Made by a program: the position numbers and the translations under genes | Shown here: positions 12,518 to 25,343 of the stretch, piece by piece | Numbering within the stretch: position 1 is the first letter of the stretch | Layout of the letters: every line of letters begins with the position of its first letter | Notes under the pieces: model-generated | The model's database searches: none | Seen by the model: the letters and a program-made list of their open reading frames with translations, nothing else | What the model was told of the DNA's origin: nothing | NCBI GenBank assembly: GCA_946902985.2 | Contig: CAMPQE020000054.1 | Coordinates: 558,001 to 622,000 of the forward strand | DNA from: Meconema thalassinum | Lineage: Eukaryota; Arthropoda; Insecta; Orthoptera; Tettigoniidae | DNA length: 64,000 nt | Direction: 5' to 3'

Positions 12518-12576
12518 GTTATAAAAGAAGAAACCCATGATGACGAGAGGGATGCAAATAGAAATCATCCAAATGG
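12518..12576 (+). CDS. Zinc-finger gene, second acidic exon
   Basis: 59 bp exon after the acceptor TTTTGTCGCTAG and before a consensus donor (GGTAAGT). It is read in phase 0 from the 4938-5054 exon and leaves two bases, which the first base of the 27967 exon completes to a Gly codon; this phase agreement is the main support. The peptide starts VIKEETHDDERD and ends NHPNG. Lys-Glu-Glu acidic motifs of this kind commonly precede arthropod C2H2 arrays. Very short, so a chance exon-like stretch is possible on its own, but not easily together with its two partners. Confidence 0.6.
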
Positions 12577-13725
12577 GTAAGTAGACAAAATAATGTTGTT
12601 TTTTTTGTGAGTGCAAACTAAGGATGTTGGCTTTGAATAAGTTATCCTCTTTTTATATATGTCATTGAGCATATTTATGTGTGTTATTGTCTGACGTAAG
12701 TTGATAATGATGTTAAGTATTTTAGCAGCCCAGAAACTAACCGTTCTCATTCAGAGTTTTCACTGTCCATACAGGGTGTCACTAAATATATGGGAAAGCC
12801 CCGGGGACTCCATTAGGACCTGACAAGCCAAACATGTCCGGTAAACATATGTCGAATCCTTGTACCAAACCTTAGGCAGTTAGGTCGCCAACATAAAGGA
12901 CTTTGGCTCATTAAATACCCTTACTTACCTAACTCACCCGTCCGACAGTGTACTCAATATTATTTTACAGGTCGAACAAGCCGTTGAAAATAAAATGTCT
13001 TCCCTCTCAAATTAGTGGGGTGATATATTTTATGAGTGGACAGCATTAATGAGATTATTTTAGGGCCGTTGCATGGAACATAAACTGGACCTTAATGATC
13101 TCGTTTTTCGAGAAGTGCCGCTTCTTCTTTCGTTCGAAATAATTTAGTAGTGAGCAGTCGTTGTGTAAACTGTCCAAAGTTAACATTATATTATATGTAC
13201 TGAATTTGTGCAGCTTAGGATTTTTACATTTTCATCCGTGTCAGAATGATTTATTTCCTTATATTTAACTATGACGTAACCTTACGTTTGATAATTCGCT
13301 CAGTGGACGTCATCGTTTTATTTACTCAGTGTGGAAAACTTTATATTTGGGTCATATTATCTGATACTACGTAGAGGAAACTCACAACTGAAAAGTAACA
13401 TTCAACTGCTGGTATTGATACCGTCTGCACTCTGCGCCAGCCGACGCTAGAGCCTCCTATCGGCTGGATTAAACAAACTCCACAAGACACGTCACTTTCT
13501 CTTGTATACGATATGGTTTAACTAACGTGGTGATGAAGTATGCGTGCTAAAAGTAGAGCTTTGACATGGTACGTAATTAGTTAGTTTTTAATACTTTATT
13601 CTGAAAGGGAGCAAGTAATCGTTCCCCATTAGACACAATGAAGATTTACTAGAGGTAGAATAGTTGAAAATTTGCTAATCCTAACAACTTGGAAACAGCA
13701 GGAATCGCCGTGAAAACTTGAAGTA
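12577..13725. other. Intron sequence
   Basis: Start of the 15.4 kb second intron. A stretch beginning ACAGGGTGTCACTAAATA at about 12772 looks like a DNA-transposon end, but I cannot find its partner. No gene seen. Confidence 0.35.
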
Positions 13726-14880
13726 TCTTGTATATAAAACTGTAAGTCTGTATGTATATATGTATGTGGGTGTGTGGGTATGTGGGTGGATTTGTTCCGT
13801 ATACAAATCCACACCGTTCCACCAATATCAACCAAATTTTGCATACTCATAATTTAGGACACAAAGGAACGGCTGGCTACATGAATTTTCGATAGTCTTT
13901 CTCAGTCTTCTGATTTCGGCGTTTTGCACTCAAGCAGAGGCCAATAAAGTCAGAAAATTAACTTATGAAGGAACGGCAAGGCCGGCCATCTCTATGGCAA
14001 CAGCAGCACAAGGCGGGTCCACCAAGTATCCATCTATCTCTGGAACAGGCCTTGCCACTCAATTTTCTCAACGGCAACACTACCTCAAGAAGTGATCACC
14101 AGGTTCCCATCTGTCTCTGTAAGGGGCCATGCTACTCCATTTTCTCCTTGACTACAGTCAATACGTAAACACCAGGCCATGGGCCTCCATTTTCTATCCA
14201 AACCACGATAAGAACATTAGGAATCTGAACGCCATAAAAATTTTAATACTTTTTTTTTATTGTATTAACAGGGGTCGATGTAGGGAACTAAAATTAAAAA
14301 AGAAATACGTTACAACGGCTGGAGATATCATCACGAAACTTAGTATTAAGATTAAGTGAACTTAAATGATTCTGTTGTTGATTGATTTAGAGGCTTTGCG
14401 ACATCATGGTAATGTAGCCCCATGAACGTGAGTGTGTACGAAATTTTCCTGACAACCTGCGTTACTGTAATGGCTGTAGTAGTGTGTGTATTTGTAATTT
14501 ATAAGAGGATTGGAAAGGAGGTTGCTGTGGCCTTCAGTTAGGAACTATCCCGGTATTTGCTTCGAGTAGAAGTGGGAAACCACGGAAAACAAAATAAACA
14601 CTATCAAGAAAGTAATTGGGAGACTGAGTTCTCGAGGAATGGTGCATATACATCCCTTTTACTATTGTTCCATGCTCTGCTACGTAATTGTACTGCACAG
14701 TACTTTTCGACTAGGTTTACAGCAAATTAATATTGCACTTGAGTAACATCAGAGTCGAGGAGAACTATGTTCTAAACTCACTTGGGGGAAAAATGAATCT
14801 ACTCTGCGAAATATATTGGCATGTATCTTCATATAACATATATAAAGACAGCTGCCGGGCAACGCTGGGTAAAATAGCTA
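13726..14880 (+). mobile_element. Non-autonomous Helitron, first of a head-to-tail pair
   Basis: Starts TCTTGTATATAAAACTG after an A and has a TG-rich segment (13745-13790). It ends with a GC hairpin (CCGGGCAACGCTGGG) and TAAAATAGCTA, the usual arthropod Helitron 3' terminus with a mutated last base. The body aligns with the next element, sharing for example TTTGTTCCGTATACAAATC and ATTTTCGATAGTCTTTC. No helicase gene. Confidence 0.75.
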
Positions 14881-15408
14881 TCTTATATATAAATGTGAAA
14901 GGCTGTATGTGGGTATGTATGTGTGTATGTGGGTGGGTGTGTTTGTTCCGTATACAAATCAACACTGTTCCACCAATCTCTACCATATGTTGCATACACA
15001 TAGTTCAGGATCCAGAATAAACCGCTGGGTACATGCATTTTCGATAGTCTTTCCCATTCCTCTGATTTCGGCCTTTTTACATTCGAGCAAAGGCTAATAA
15101 AGTCAGAAATAAACTGATGAAGGAATAGCAAGTCCGTCCCATTGGCAATAGTAGGCCAAGACGTGACCACCAAATTTCCATATATCTCTATAAGAGGCCA
15201 TGCCACTCCATTTATTATCTAAATCACGATAAAAGCATTTGGAATCTAAACACCGTAGACATCTGAAGCCGTATTTTTCTTATAAACAGGGAATTAAAAT
15301 TAAATACATTGACTAATACGGCATGAATACTACATCACGTCACAAGGAATGTTGTCTGATAACCTGTGTTATTGTGAACTATATAGTAGTGTGTGTATAT
15401 GTAATTCA

Positions 15409-15463
15409 GTTAGTTAGTTATTGTTGTTTTAAGGGGCGGAACTACGAGGTCATCTGCCCCTTT
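15409..15463 (-). mobile_element. Mini-SINE copy with 9 bp target-site duplication
   Basis: 55 bp insert with GTTA repeats, TTGTTGTTTTAAGGGGC and TCTGCCCC. It is flanked by TGTAATTCA at 15400-15408 and 15464-15472. The paralogous Helitron copy reads straight through TGTAATTTA at about 14493, giving an empty site. Confidence 0.88.
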
Positions 15464-15479
15464 TGTAATTCATGTGAGG

Positions 15480-15690
15480 TTTGAAAAGGAGGCTGCTGTG
15501 GTCTTCAGTTCGGAACTATCCCGGCATTTGCTTGGAGTAGAAGATGGCGGAGATGGTAATAGAACCATCCTCTTCTCAGTTTTGCCTCATAAGGCAGAGT
15601 ATACCTCGTTCCAGCCCTCAGAACAGAATTACAATTACTTGACAAAGACGAGATTTGTACCCGGACCTCCAAGGCGAAAGCCGATAATGT
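15480..15690 (-). mobile_element. SINE-related repeat block
   Basis: Contains the body motif of the SINE at 2214 (GGAACGAGGTATACTCTGCC on the minus strand) plus a CCCGGCATTTGC segment. Related blocks are at 14510-14590 and 33070-33295. The boundaries are approximate. Confidence 0.55.
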
Positions 15691-16050
15691 TTGGCGCTAA
15701 TCCACGAGGTGGTCTAAATGATTTTCTATTTTATCCATACTTTTATTTAATTGATCTAAGAAAAAAATGTAATCAATTTCAGGGGCTTAGGGCATGTTAG
15801 TCATGTTTCGTCTGATAACCTGTAGGCTTATTCACAATAAAATATAAGCAGCTTATACATAAGTTAAATTAATATTATGAGAAAATAACGAGTTACTGGA
15901 GAATTTCTCATTTACAAACCAGTTTGGAAATATTGTAAAGATGGTTTCAGAATATTCCCAACGTGCAGGGTGACTTCTTGGTATTGGGGCCCCTCCTCTA
16001 TTTGTTTCAGTTGAAAAATAAATGATGACTTATTAACCTTTAACAAGAGG

Positions 16051-16095
16051 TTGATTATGATGATAATTGTTGTTTTAAGGGGCGTAACATCTAGG
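16051..16095 (-). mobile_element. Mini-SINE copy, 45 bp, 11 bp target-site duplication
   Basis: Flanked by TTAACAAGAGG at 16040-16050 and 16096-16106. On the minus strand it is 5'-truncated, keeping CCTAGATGTTACGCCCC, TTAAAACAACAAT and an ATC-type tail. It is the shortest of the clear insertions. Confidence 0.88.
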
Positions 16096-17278
16096 TTAAC
16101 AAGAGGGCCTATAAGTTGAACTTTCCATATTTGGCACTTTTCACTTATTTCTCTTGCTGCATGGCTTCATTCGGATCCATTGGGGAAGGTGGAGTTCATA
16201 AATAAACAAGATACAGTGAGCAAAGAATACAGATACTTCTTATAGAAGTGTTGCAGCTTTTGTGCGTAAACACGACTGGTTTGTACCTAAGGCATGGCTA
16301 CTACTTAACATACTGTATATCGTCATACCAATGTATGGAGAAATTTCAGTAGATATCGCATTTGTGATAAGACTAACAGAACCAGAATACTTTGTAGCAA
16401 CCCTAAGTGAAACAGTAACCTAAAATGATTGACCACACCATGAAGACGCCCTATTTTCTACTGAGAACGTTGGTTTCGATTTAGGGGGCCTACGGCAGCT
16501 CCCTGTACACTCAATAAGTCAAAATGATTACTATAAGAGTAAATGATTTCTACACAACATTACGTTCTTCACAGCCCCCAACAGATACAGTACCGTAGTA
16601 AACCTACAGGAAACTAACGTCACCAATAATTCAGAGCAATCATTTGAAGCTATGACCAGGTTTATTTTATACTTAAACATGAGTAGGCCTACTTGCAATT
16701 GCTAACTACGTGAAAAAACTTCATTTATGACAATAGGCTATCTTCATTGAATGAAATGCAAATCTTCACTGAAGCTAATAGAACCGTAATACTTGGGATG
16801 ATATGGAATATTTTCACGACCGTGAGTACAACACGAACTTAAAATTAGAAACCACGAACATGCCTCTTTTGTATTTAAGAAGTTGGCTACAGTTTATACA
16901 TGCAATGGCAGATGTCTGTTTCAGCATAGCGATGCTAATTCAGGATAGCTTTTGCCAAGAAATTAAATAATCCAAGAGAAGGCATTGCTGATGGCGTGTG
17001 ACCAGCTATCTAGCGGTGATTTAATGAAACCTGGCAAAAGCTTATAAAATATTACATAACATGACAAAATATAATACTACTGCCTCGATGGTGTGCAGTC
17101 AGTTAATGTTCTGTGATCCTTGCGCACAACAATAGTGTAAGTGTACATCGATTTTGAACACTGAAGCATTTAGTGGAAGAGCAGATAAATAGTGCTATCA
17201 CCATATCAAGGTTCTCTAACCCTGTAACAACCTTCAATATTTGCGTAAGTTCATTATATATTTCTATTTTTAGTTTAG

Positions 17279-17325
17279 GCAGATGACCACGCTGTTCCGC
17301 CCCTTAAAACATCAAAAACTAACTA
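17279..17325 (+). mobile_element. Mini-SINE copy
   Basis: GGCAGATGACCACGCTGTTC, then CGCCCCTTAAAACATC and an AACTAACTAAA tail. It belongs to the subtype with a TAAC tail, like the 15409 copy. Confidence 0.65.
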
Positions 17326-17442
17326 AATACCTCTTTCTACGTTGTGGTTTCCCAATTCTCAGACCAATGGTCCCATTGTTATCATTTATATTATTATACT
17401 AATAGTTTTAATGCATCCAATGACCAATGAAAATCAAACTAA

Positions 17443-17490
17443 TAGTTATTGTTGTTTTAAGGGGAAGAACTACGAGGACATCTGCCCCTT
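17443..17490 (-). mobile_element. Mini-SINE copy, 48 bp, 12 bp target-site duplication
   Basis: Flanked by AAATCAAACTAA (17431-17442) and AAATCGAACTAA (17491-17502), one mismatch. The core reads TTGTTGTTTTAAGGGG and CATCTGCCCCTT. Confidence 0.87.
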
Positions 17491-17859
17491 AAATCGAACT
17501 AAGTTATGCATGAATCGTCAAGGCAACATTTTGTCAGTGACATATGTCTTCATTTACAGACGATAACATGATATCTGTCACACGCCAAATCACACATAGA
17601 ACAGGTCGTTTCGTGCGGCAAATTCTATGGTGAAAACCATGGAATACCGTACGAGCCTCGTGACAAAATGTCTCAGCTTTCAGTTTGCATTCTTCCATTC
17701 GTCTCGAATCATGGAATTCGTGGTATCGAAATCGAGCCATATTTCATTCTCCTTCTTTTGGTGTTATTTTACCACTTCCCTGTAACATATAAAGACACCT
17801 CCCGGGCAACGCAGGGTACAATAGGTAGTCATTTATAAATGGGAATAGAGGGCTTGCAA

Positions 17860-18497
17860 CAGGGCCTAGACTGCACAAGGGTGATATGAGCTTGGGCCTA
17901 GACTGCACAAGGATGATATGAGCTTGGGCCTAGATGGTGCAAGGATGATATGAGCTTGGGCCTAGACTGCACAAGGATGATATGAGCTTGGGCCTAGACT
18001 GCACAAGGATGATATGAGCTTGGGCCTAGATGGTGCAGGGATGATATGAGGTTGGGCCTAGACTGCACAAGGATGATATGAGCTTGGGCCTAGACTGCAC
18101 AAGGATGATATGAGCTTGGACCTAGACTGCACAAGGATGATATGAGCTTGGGCCTAGACTGCACAAGGATGATATGAGCTTGGGCCTAGATGGTGCAAGG
18201 ATGATACGAGCTTGGGCCTAGATGGTGCAAGGATGATATGAGCTTGGGCCTAGACTGCACAAGGATGATATGAGCTTGGGCCTAGATGGTGCAGGGATGA
18301 TATGAGCTTGGGCCTAGACTGCACAAGGATGATTTGAGCTTGGGCCTAGAAGGTGCAAAGATGATATGAGCTTGGACCTAGACTGCACAAGGATGATATG
18401 AGAATGGACCTAGATGGTGCAAGGATGATATGAGCTTGGTCCTAGATGGTTCAAGGACGATATGAGCTTAGGTCTAGATGGCGCAAGGATGAAACAG
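17860..18497. repeat. 32 bp minisatellite
   Basis: About 20 tandem copies of a 32 bp unit centred on GAGCTTGGGCCTAGACTGCA followed by CAAGGATGATAT. Two monomer versions are mixed (GACTGCACAAGG and GATGGTGCAAGG). The right end decays gradually. No coding potential. Confidence 0.95.
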
Positions 18498-18671
18498 GCC
18501 CTAGACGCCAATAGAATAATGAGAGCTTGGAAGCTTGTAAAGTTACAATAAATTTAAAGTATTTAAACTTCGAGAAAGCTCCAACTATCCATCAGATGGA
18601 CCTAGGGACGTGGTTGGCAAATACAACTTATTTATTGCAGAAATGACAGTTAATTACAAATTCAAGAAGTT

Positions 18672-19768
18672 GTTCCGTGAAGAACTAAAGCCTATTTTCA
18701 TATATCCTACTTATGTTAATTGCCACTATCAACATAAACAATCAGTTTGATTGCTGTAATAGATTCGTAGATATTCAGAGACGTCTAAATATTTCAGATG
18801 GTCGCCATGTTGGATTGTTCTATGTATAGGCCATAGAGTCATGTACCATTAAAGGAAAATTATTGCGTAGGTACAGTATTCAAACTTTCACTTCGATCGC
18901 TTGATTACGACACTGGAAATAAAAACTTAATTTTAAAGTTCTCACAGCCGCCATATTGAGGTTATACAAACAATTGAACTTAATTAGATACCAGTGCATC
19001 ACTATGTGTATAAACATTTGCTGTACCAAGTTTCTTGGCGTCTGGATTATTAAATCGCTTATTAAATTATTAAATTCTATTTAAAACTTTCAACATTGCT
19101 TGGCCGCCATGTTCGTTTTGTAGTTAACCGGTTTTTGAATGTCTTATAGATTAACTTCCAGTAGTGCCTTTTATCACCGTACAAAATTTCAGTGCGGTAC
19201 CTGTAATAGTTTCAGAGATATAGAACGCCGGTGAAATATTTCGCACGGCCGCCATCTTGAGGTTATGTAAACAATTAAACGAAGTAAGATGTCGGTGCAT
19301 TACAATGTGTATAAACATATACTGTACCAAGTTTCATTGCGTTTGATTGGTTAAATCGCGAGGAACGTGTATTTAAAAGTCGCAAATTCGCTTGGCCGCC
19401 ATGTTGGTTTTGTAGTTAACACGTTTTCAGAAGCCACATGGGTGAACTTCTAGTACATTCCTTTATCGCCGTACAAAATTCCAGGGTGATATCCGTAATA
19501 GTTTCGGAGATATTGAATGCTGGTGAAATATTTCGCACAGCCGCCATGTTGGATTGGTGAGACGTAACAAAATTTGAAGGGCACGGTCGAGGTTGCCCGG
19601 AATAGTGCTATGAATTTACTGAGTTTCATTGAAATCGCTCCAGTCGTTTAAAAGTTATTACGGGGGACACACAAACACACACACACGAATCACACATGCA
19701 TACACAGACAAACGGACAAAAGGTGATCTCATAAGCCTATTTTTTTCATAAATGAAAATAGGCTAAAA
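18672..19768 (+). mobile_element. Helitron-like (DINE/HINE-type) element, second subfamily
   Basis: Starts with the small hairpin GTTCCGTGAAGAAC followed by GCCTATTTTC. It has internal repeats of about 290 bp bearing GCCGCCATSTTG motifs, then an ACACAC microsatellite (19668-19690), and ends in the stem-loop AGCCTATTTTTTTCAT/ATGAAAATAGGCT plus AAAA. Same layout as the element at 6551, but a different sequence subfamily. No coding sequence. Confidence 0.65.
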
Positions 19769-22700
19769 ATGGGGAGAACATATCATGGATATAACCTCAG
19801 ATTTACCAAGAAGAATCAATAATGATTATGTAATGTACTTAATTTAAATCTATTAGTGGAGGGTGAAGCGAGGACGAAAGGAAATTAGGGTCTCTTTCTG
19901 TTTGTGTATGGGTACTGTGCTCGTATATGTAAATGAGCTTGGAAATATTCGTATCTTCAAAAGTTTTATAACTCTCCAGTGATAAAATATGGCGACTCTG
20001 GAATCAAGTCACGGAACTGGTTTGTACTTCGCCGAGTTAGCCAGTTAATCGAGCCGGCCAATGAGAAAATTAGCAGTCACGTGGGAGACTTGGTACTTGA
20101 CTGTACAGTGCTAAAAGAAAGGAACTATGTTGCACGGAGATAATCGAAGACTCCCGAGGCGAGCTGAAATCCACACGTGCAGTATGTGTGACTCGAGGAT
20201 GGTAGGGGGAAGACTTGAGCAAGACGCGTGTCGGACAGTCAATGAGAAGCGACCTTACTTAGATAAGAGCAAACAATGTAAGTAGCTATGCTAATTTTAA
20301 CACATCGTAATATCATACAAGATATTAAATAATGAATAAGAACTATTTATTAACATTGCGGCTAATTATATGTTTAATTAAGGATTATTACTATCATCGC
20401 TACTAAGCAACCAATCAAATCCATGTTCTGAAAAGGACGCTAACATGAGCATCGACGAGGGGAATAAGAGAGGAGAATCGAGGCTCTTAACAATTACGAC
20501 TTCATGAGAGAATGACGTCTCAACGAAATACTCGACAATCTAACAAAGCTATATTTGAAGAAAACGAATACGACACGCAATTAGCAACGAGAACGAAGGC
20601 ACTTAGTTTGTGCAAATTTATATCAAGTCGACATACTACGATATTTAAAAGTTTATTGAAATTAATCTACATATTTCCACCATGTCGAAATTACTGAAGT
20701 TGAGGGAGGAATATACGACTGAATCTACGGAAGAAGTAATGACGAATTAGAATGTTATTGGGAACAGAACTATGACGACAGCGAGAGTATTCGAAATGAC
20801 ATAACATCAATCTCGTGGGGGAGATTAACATCTCGTCTCTCCCATGTAAAATATTCTACATCTAAAAAGTCATTTCACCAACTAAAATGACGAATACTTA
20901 TATCAGAACTTTGGCGAAAGAAGACAGAAAGTATTCACGAACGAGGGCGGCTAGGGTTGATCCCAGAGCCATCAAGAGAGAAAGGGTATCCCATCTCACA
21001 CAAGAAGATTGCCTAGCAGAAAGGACGGCCACACGAGGATGTAAGAGTTCGAATCCCGTACCTGACCGCATGGAGATCGTAGGAGACCATAGTAGCCCGC
21101 ACAACATCATGCAGTCTCGAGCGATCTGAAACAATCCGTTTCTGAGGGATAGCGAAGAGAGAAAGGGTATCCCATCTCACACAAGAAGTTTGCCTAGCAA
21201 TCATTAGTCATTAGTGAATTCTAGTCATCTATAACGCAACACAAGGTAGTCTCATGACCAACGATACATCCCATTTTTTAGAAGTTTGTAGAAACTTTTG
21301 AGAATATCCGACAAATGTTTATTAAAGCCATTTTTCTACGTTTTCACAATATTGTTATAATTTTCGATGTTATATTTTCATAACTACATCATGTGGATGT
21401 TTATTCTCGATTTTCGTCGATTTTGACAATTTAGAATTTTTTTTTTTTTTTTTTTTTTTGAATTTTGCGACTTTTGAAATTTGAATGAGGAGAATTTACG
21501 TTTAGTTCAGAATATTTTTATGGTTAAGTTTAAATGTGTTTAGATCACATTTTATCAGTTTTGAATTGTAATTTATCGTTCTTTAACAACAATGATAATT
21601 ATGGAAATGTATTCAAGAAAGTTATATTTTAGAGAATGCGATTCTTAAAGATCTTATTTAGAGATCCATGTAAATTCACGATCTCATAACTCATTAGACA
21701 GATCTGGTTATAAATAGTTGGTGACAAACAAATATAAAGTATAAAAGTTTATGAAAAATATATTAAAGAAAGAATTTATAAATGTAATGTGACATTAGTA
21801 AATATGAATTACAGCGTATTTGTGAAGTAATTAGATTTTGAAGAAAGAATTTGAAGGAAATATCACAGCTAATAGGAAGCTTTATGGAAATGTGAGTGAT
21901 ATAAAAGGAATAATATTGTTATTAGAAGACTTGTATTTTATCGTATTACCTGTTAAATTAATTAATCGATAGAACCAGTATTTTTATTACATATTTTTAT
22001 TAAGGATGTTGAGACTATGAGAAGAATTTGTTATCGAGAAGTTAGTTAAGAAGATGTTTTTGTAAGAAACTGCGAAGTATCTCTATGAGAGAGATCTATT
22101 TATTCCCGTGATGACGGAGCTATTTGTTGTATGACAATGAGCATTGTGAAGCCTTCAATTGTTGAAGGAATGTCTGTAGTGACAGACTTGCGCTTATTTT
22201 GATGTTGAAAAATAGGATGTTGTAAGAAGAAGCAGTTTTGTTGGTGTTTATTATTATTTGAAGTAATTGAAATAGTCTCATAGAGACTCCTTGATAACTC
22301 CTTAAAATCCAGCGAATCCTCGATGAAGTTGTATCTGAAAGAAATGATAGGATCAATGGATCTTTGTTGAAACTGAGAGTAAACTGAGTTCTATTTAAGT
22401 GGTTCTTAATTTGAGATTGAATTTACGGTAATTATTCAACGAATTGGAAGATTATATTTTTATTAGGTATTTTTATTATGATGACAGACCAGTTGTAGGA
22501 GGTCTATGAACTATGTCTTTACTTAATTGCATGGATTAAGGAATCCCGATTTGTAACAGTTTCTCGAATAAAACAAAGTATGGTGAATGAAAATTTCCTA
22601 AAGTCCGTTAAAATGTAAGTGAAGAAATAGGAAGACAATTTATGTCTATATGTTCTGTATAGAAGGCAGTTTGCCCGTTGTATATATTTTATTTTAAATT

Positions 22701-23865
22701 GAGCAGTTGGTGAACTACAGCGTCAATATTTGTGTTGTACATAAATAATATTTAGAATTTAAATTAAGGTTTTTAGTTATGTTTATGCGTATTATAATTT
22801 TTAATTAGTAATTTAAATATGAATAGAGATTATTTATCGCTTCTATGAGAAGGATTTAAGTGATAGGAGACGGGAGATAAATTGTATAGAGTAATGAATA
22901 GTTTTTGTAATGACGGAGATCTACGTTATGGGTAAATTCATTTTATGTTGGGGATATTTTTATAACTTTATAACATTTTATTTTGTTATAAAACTCCCGT
23001 TATCTAGGGCACAGCAGTTGTTCGCTGCGATTTAATTCATTATTTTATTTGAGCTTATGAAAGCTTCCATAATTAATTTAATCGGTTTCTAGAAGAAACA
23101 AATAAGAGTTTAATGTAACAGAGTAATGACATTTCGTCATTTAATTTAATTGAACGTTAATAATGCATATAATGAATGCTAGTGTTAGGAAACGTGTATT
23201 TGTTAATGTCAATAAATATGAAAGGCACATTTTTACGATTCCCTGATCTTTTATAGAAAATTGGCACTGTCTTTGTAGTTAAATGGTAGTGGAATGTGCT
23301 GTAGGGTGGAAGATCCCGAGGGACCTTATCCGCATCCTTAAGCCCGAGATTTTCGTGGTTTTTCGTCTGTCCTGAGTAGTTAGAGAACCCTACTGTTCTG
23401 TAGTTAGTTACTATAGCACATTCAGTTTGATTAATCCCTGTTCCTTATTCTGAGTGTTTTCGCCAAGTAGCACTGCGATGTTTTTTAGCCGGGACTTCAA
23501 GATGTTGGAATCCATTATTTTTTCCAGCTTTGGATTTCGGGGGATCATCCAGATATAAGGGTACAGTACCCATCACTGGAACTGATTGTACGACAAACCA
23601 GATTATTTTTAGGCGCTATGCACATTTTAGTTTTGAAGTTGAGGACAGATTTTTTAAATGTCACTGCTTAACATGGTGAACTATTTCTGGGGTGAGAATT
23701 TGTATAGTTTCAAAGCTTTTTCTATCTCTATCATTGATGTAATTGCTTGAGATTGGGAGTCTCATGATAGGAACAGAGTTGACCCATTAGACAGTTAGAC
23801 ACAAAGTTACAAAATTCCCACGATGTCAAGATATTGACTTTGACAGGGTATAGAGGAAACAAGTA
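19769..23865. other. Long AT-rich intronic stretch
   Basis: Very AT-rich, with a poly-T run at about 21430-21450. A 44 bp direct repeat (GAGAGAAAGGGTATCCCATC and following bases) occurs at 20975-21018 and 21155-21199, with a B-box-like GAGTTCGAATCCC at 21044 between them, possibly a SINE fragment. I found no open reading frame of note and no LTR or TIR pair. Confidence 0.4.
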
Positions 23866-25343
23866 GTTCCATGAAGAACTATACAGCCTATTTTCATATA
23901 TCCTATTTATGTTAATTGCCTCAATCAATATAAAAATCAGTTTGATTGCTGTAATAGATTCGTAGATATTGAGAACCGTCTAAATATTTTGGATGGTCAC
24001 CATGTTGGATTTATATACTATAGGCCTTAGATTATTGAAAATTATTGTGTAGGTGTTTTATTCAAACTTAAAAAAAGCGGGATTTTAAAATTTCGCTCAG
24101 CCGCCTTCTTGTGGTCATGAAAATAATTTAAATGAATTAGATGGCATTCGTTTAAAATTTGAATCAGCATATACCGTATCAAGTTTCCCTGCGCTCGGAT
24201 GGTTAGAACGCAAGAAACGTCCATTTGAATATTTAAATTTCGCTTTGCTGTCTTGTTGGATTTGTGCATCCAGGTTATAGATCGTCCCTTAGGTGAACTT
24301 ATGCTTATAGCCTCTATACACTTACAAAATTTCAGTTTGATTGCTGTAGTAGATTAATAGATATTGAGAACCGACTAAATATTTCAGGTGGTCGCCATAT
24401 TGGATTTTAATTTTATGTAGGCCATAGAGTTATGTACTATTAGATGATGATTAGTGTTTACGTTCATTATACAAATGTTGATTTCGATCGCATGATTAGA
24501 ACACAAGAAATACAAACTTTATTTTCGAAATTCTTACAGCTACTATCTTGCGGCTACGTGAACAATTGAACTAAATTAGATACCCGTGCATTACAATGTG
24601 TATAAACATTTGCTGTACGAAGTTTCAATGCGTTTGGATCATTAAATTGGGAGAAAAGTCTATTTAAAACTTTCAACTTCGCTTGGCCGCAATGTTCGTT
24701 TTGTAGTTAACAGGTTTTTGGAAGTCTCATAGATGAACTTCCAGTAGCGCCCTTTATCTCCGTACAAAATTTCATGGTGATACCGGTAATTGTTTCAGAG
24801 ATAGAGAACAACGGTGAAATATTTCGCACAGGCGCCATCTTGAGGTTATGTTCACAAATGAACGATGTTAGATGTAGGTGCTTTAAAATATTTATAAATA
24901 TATACTGTACCAAGATTCATTGCGTTTGGTTGGTTAAATCGCGAGAAACGTCCATTTTAAAGTCGCAACTTCGCTTCGCCACCATGTTTGTTTTGTAGTT
25001 GCCAGATTTTCAAAAATCACATAGGTCAACTTCTAGTAGTTCCCAATATCACCGTACAAAATTCCAGGGTGATATCGGTAATAGTTTCGGAGTTATTGAA
25101 TGTTGGTGAAATATTTCGCACAGCCATCATGTTGGATTGGTGAGACGTTACAAAATTTGAAGGGCACAGTCAGGGTCGCCCGGAATAGTGCTATGAACTT
25201 ACAGACTTTCATTGGAATCGCTCTTGCCATTCAGAATTTATTAGGGGGACACAAAAATTCATCACACACGCACACACAGGCAGACGCACGGACAAAACGT
25301 GATCTCATAAGCCTATTTTTTCATCAATAAATATAGGCTAAAA
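23866..25343 (+). mobile_element. Helitron-like (DINE/HINE-type) element, second subfamily
   Basis: Same subfamily as 18672-19768: 5' hairpin GTTCCATGAAGAAC, GCCTATTTTC, diverged internal repeats, an ACACAC stretch (25262-25275), and a terminal stem-loop (AGCCTATTTTTTCAT, then AATATAGGCT) with AAA. Internal copies of the GCCGCCAT-type motif recur roughly every 140-150 bp. Confidence 0.65.

Larger units (their letters stand above)
14881..17828 (+). mobile_element. Helitron, second of the pair, with later insertions
   Basis: Starts TCTTATATATAAATG immediately after the 3' end of the previous element and ends CCCGGGCAACGCAGGGTACAATAGGTAG followed by T (17793-17829). It carries a SINE-like block (about 15480-15690) and four mini-SINE copies. 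It is longer than its neighbour, and part of 15800-17270 may be unrelated inserted sequence. Confidence 0.65.

Noticed and set aside
17860..18497. 32 bp repeats as a CRISPR array
   Set aside because: No spacers between units; it is a minisatellite.
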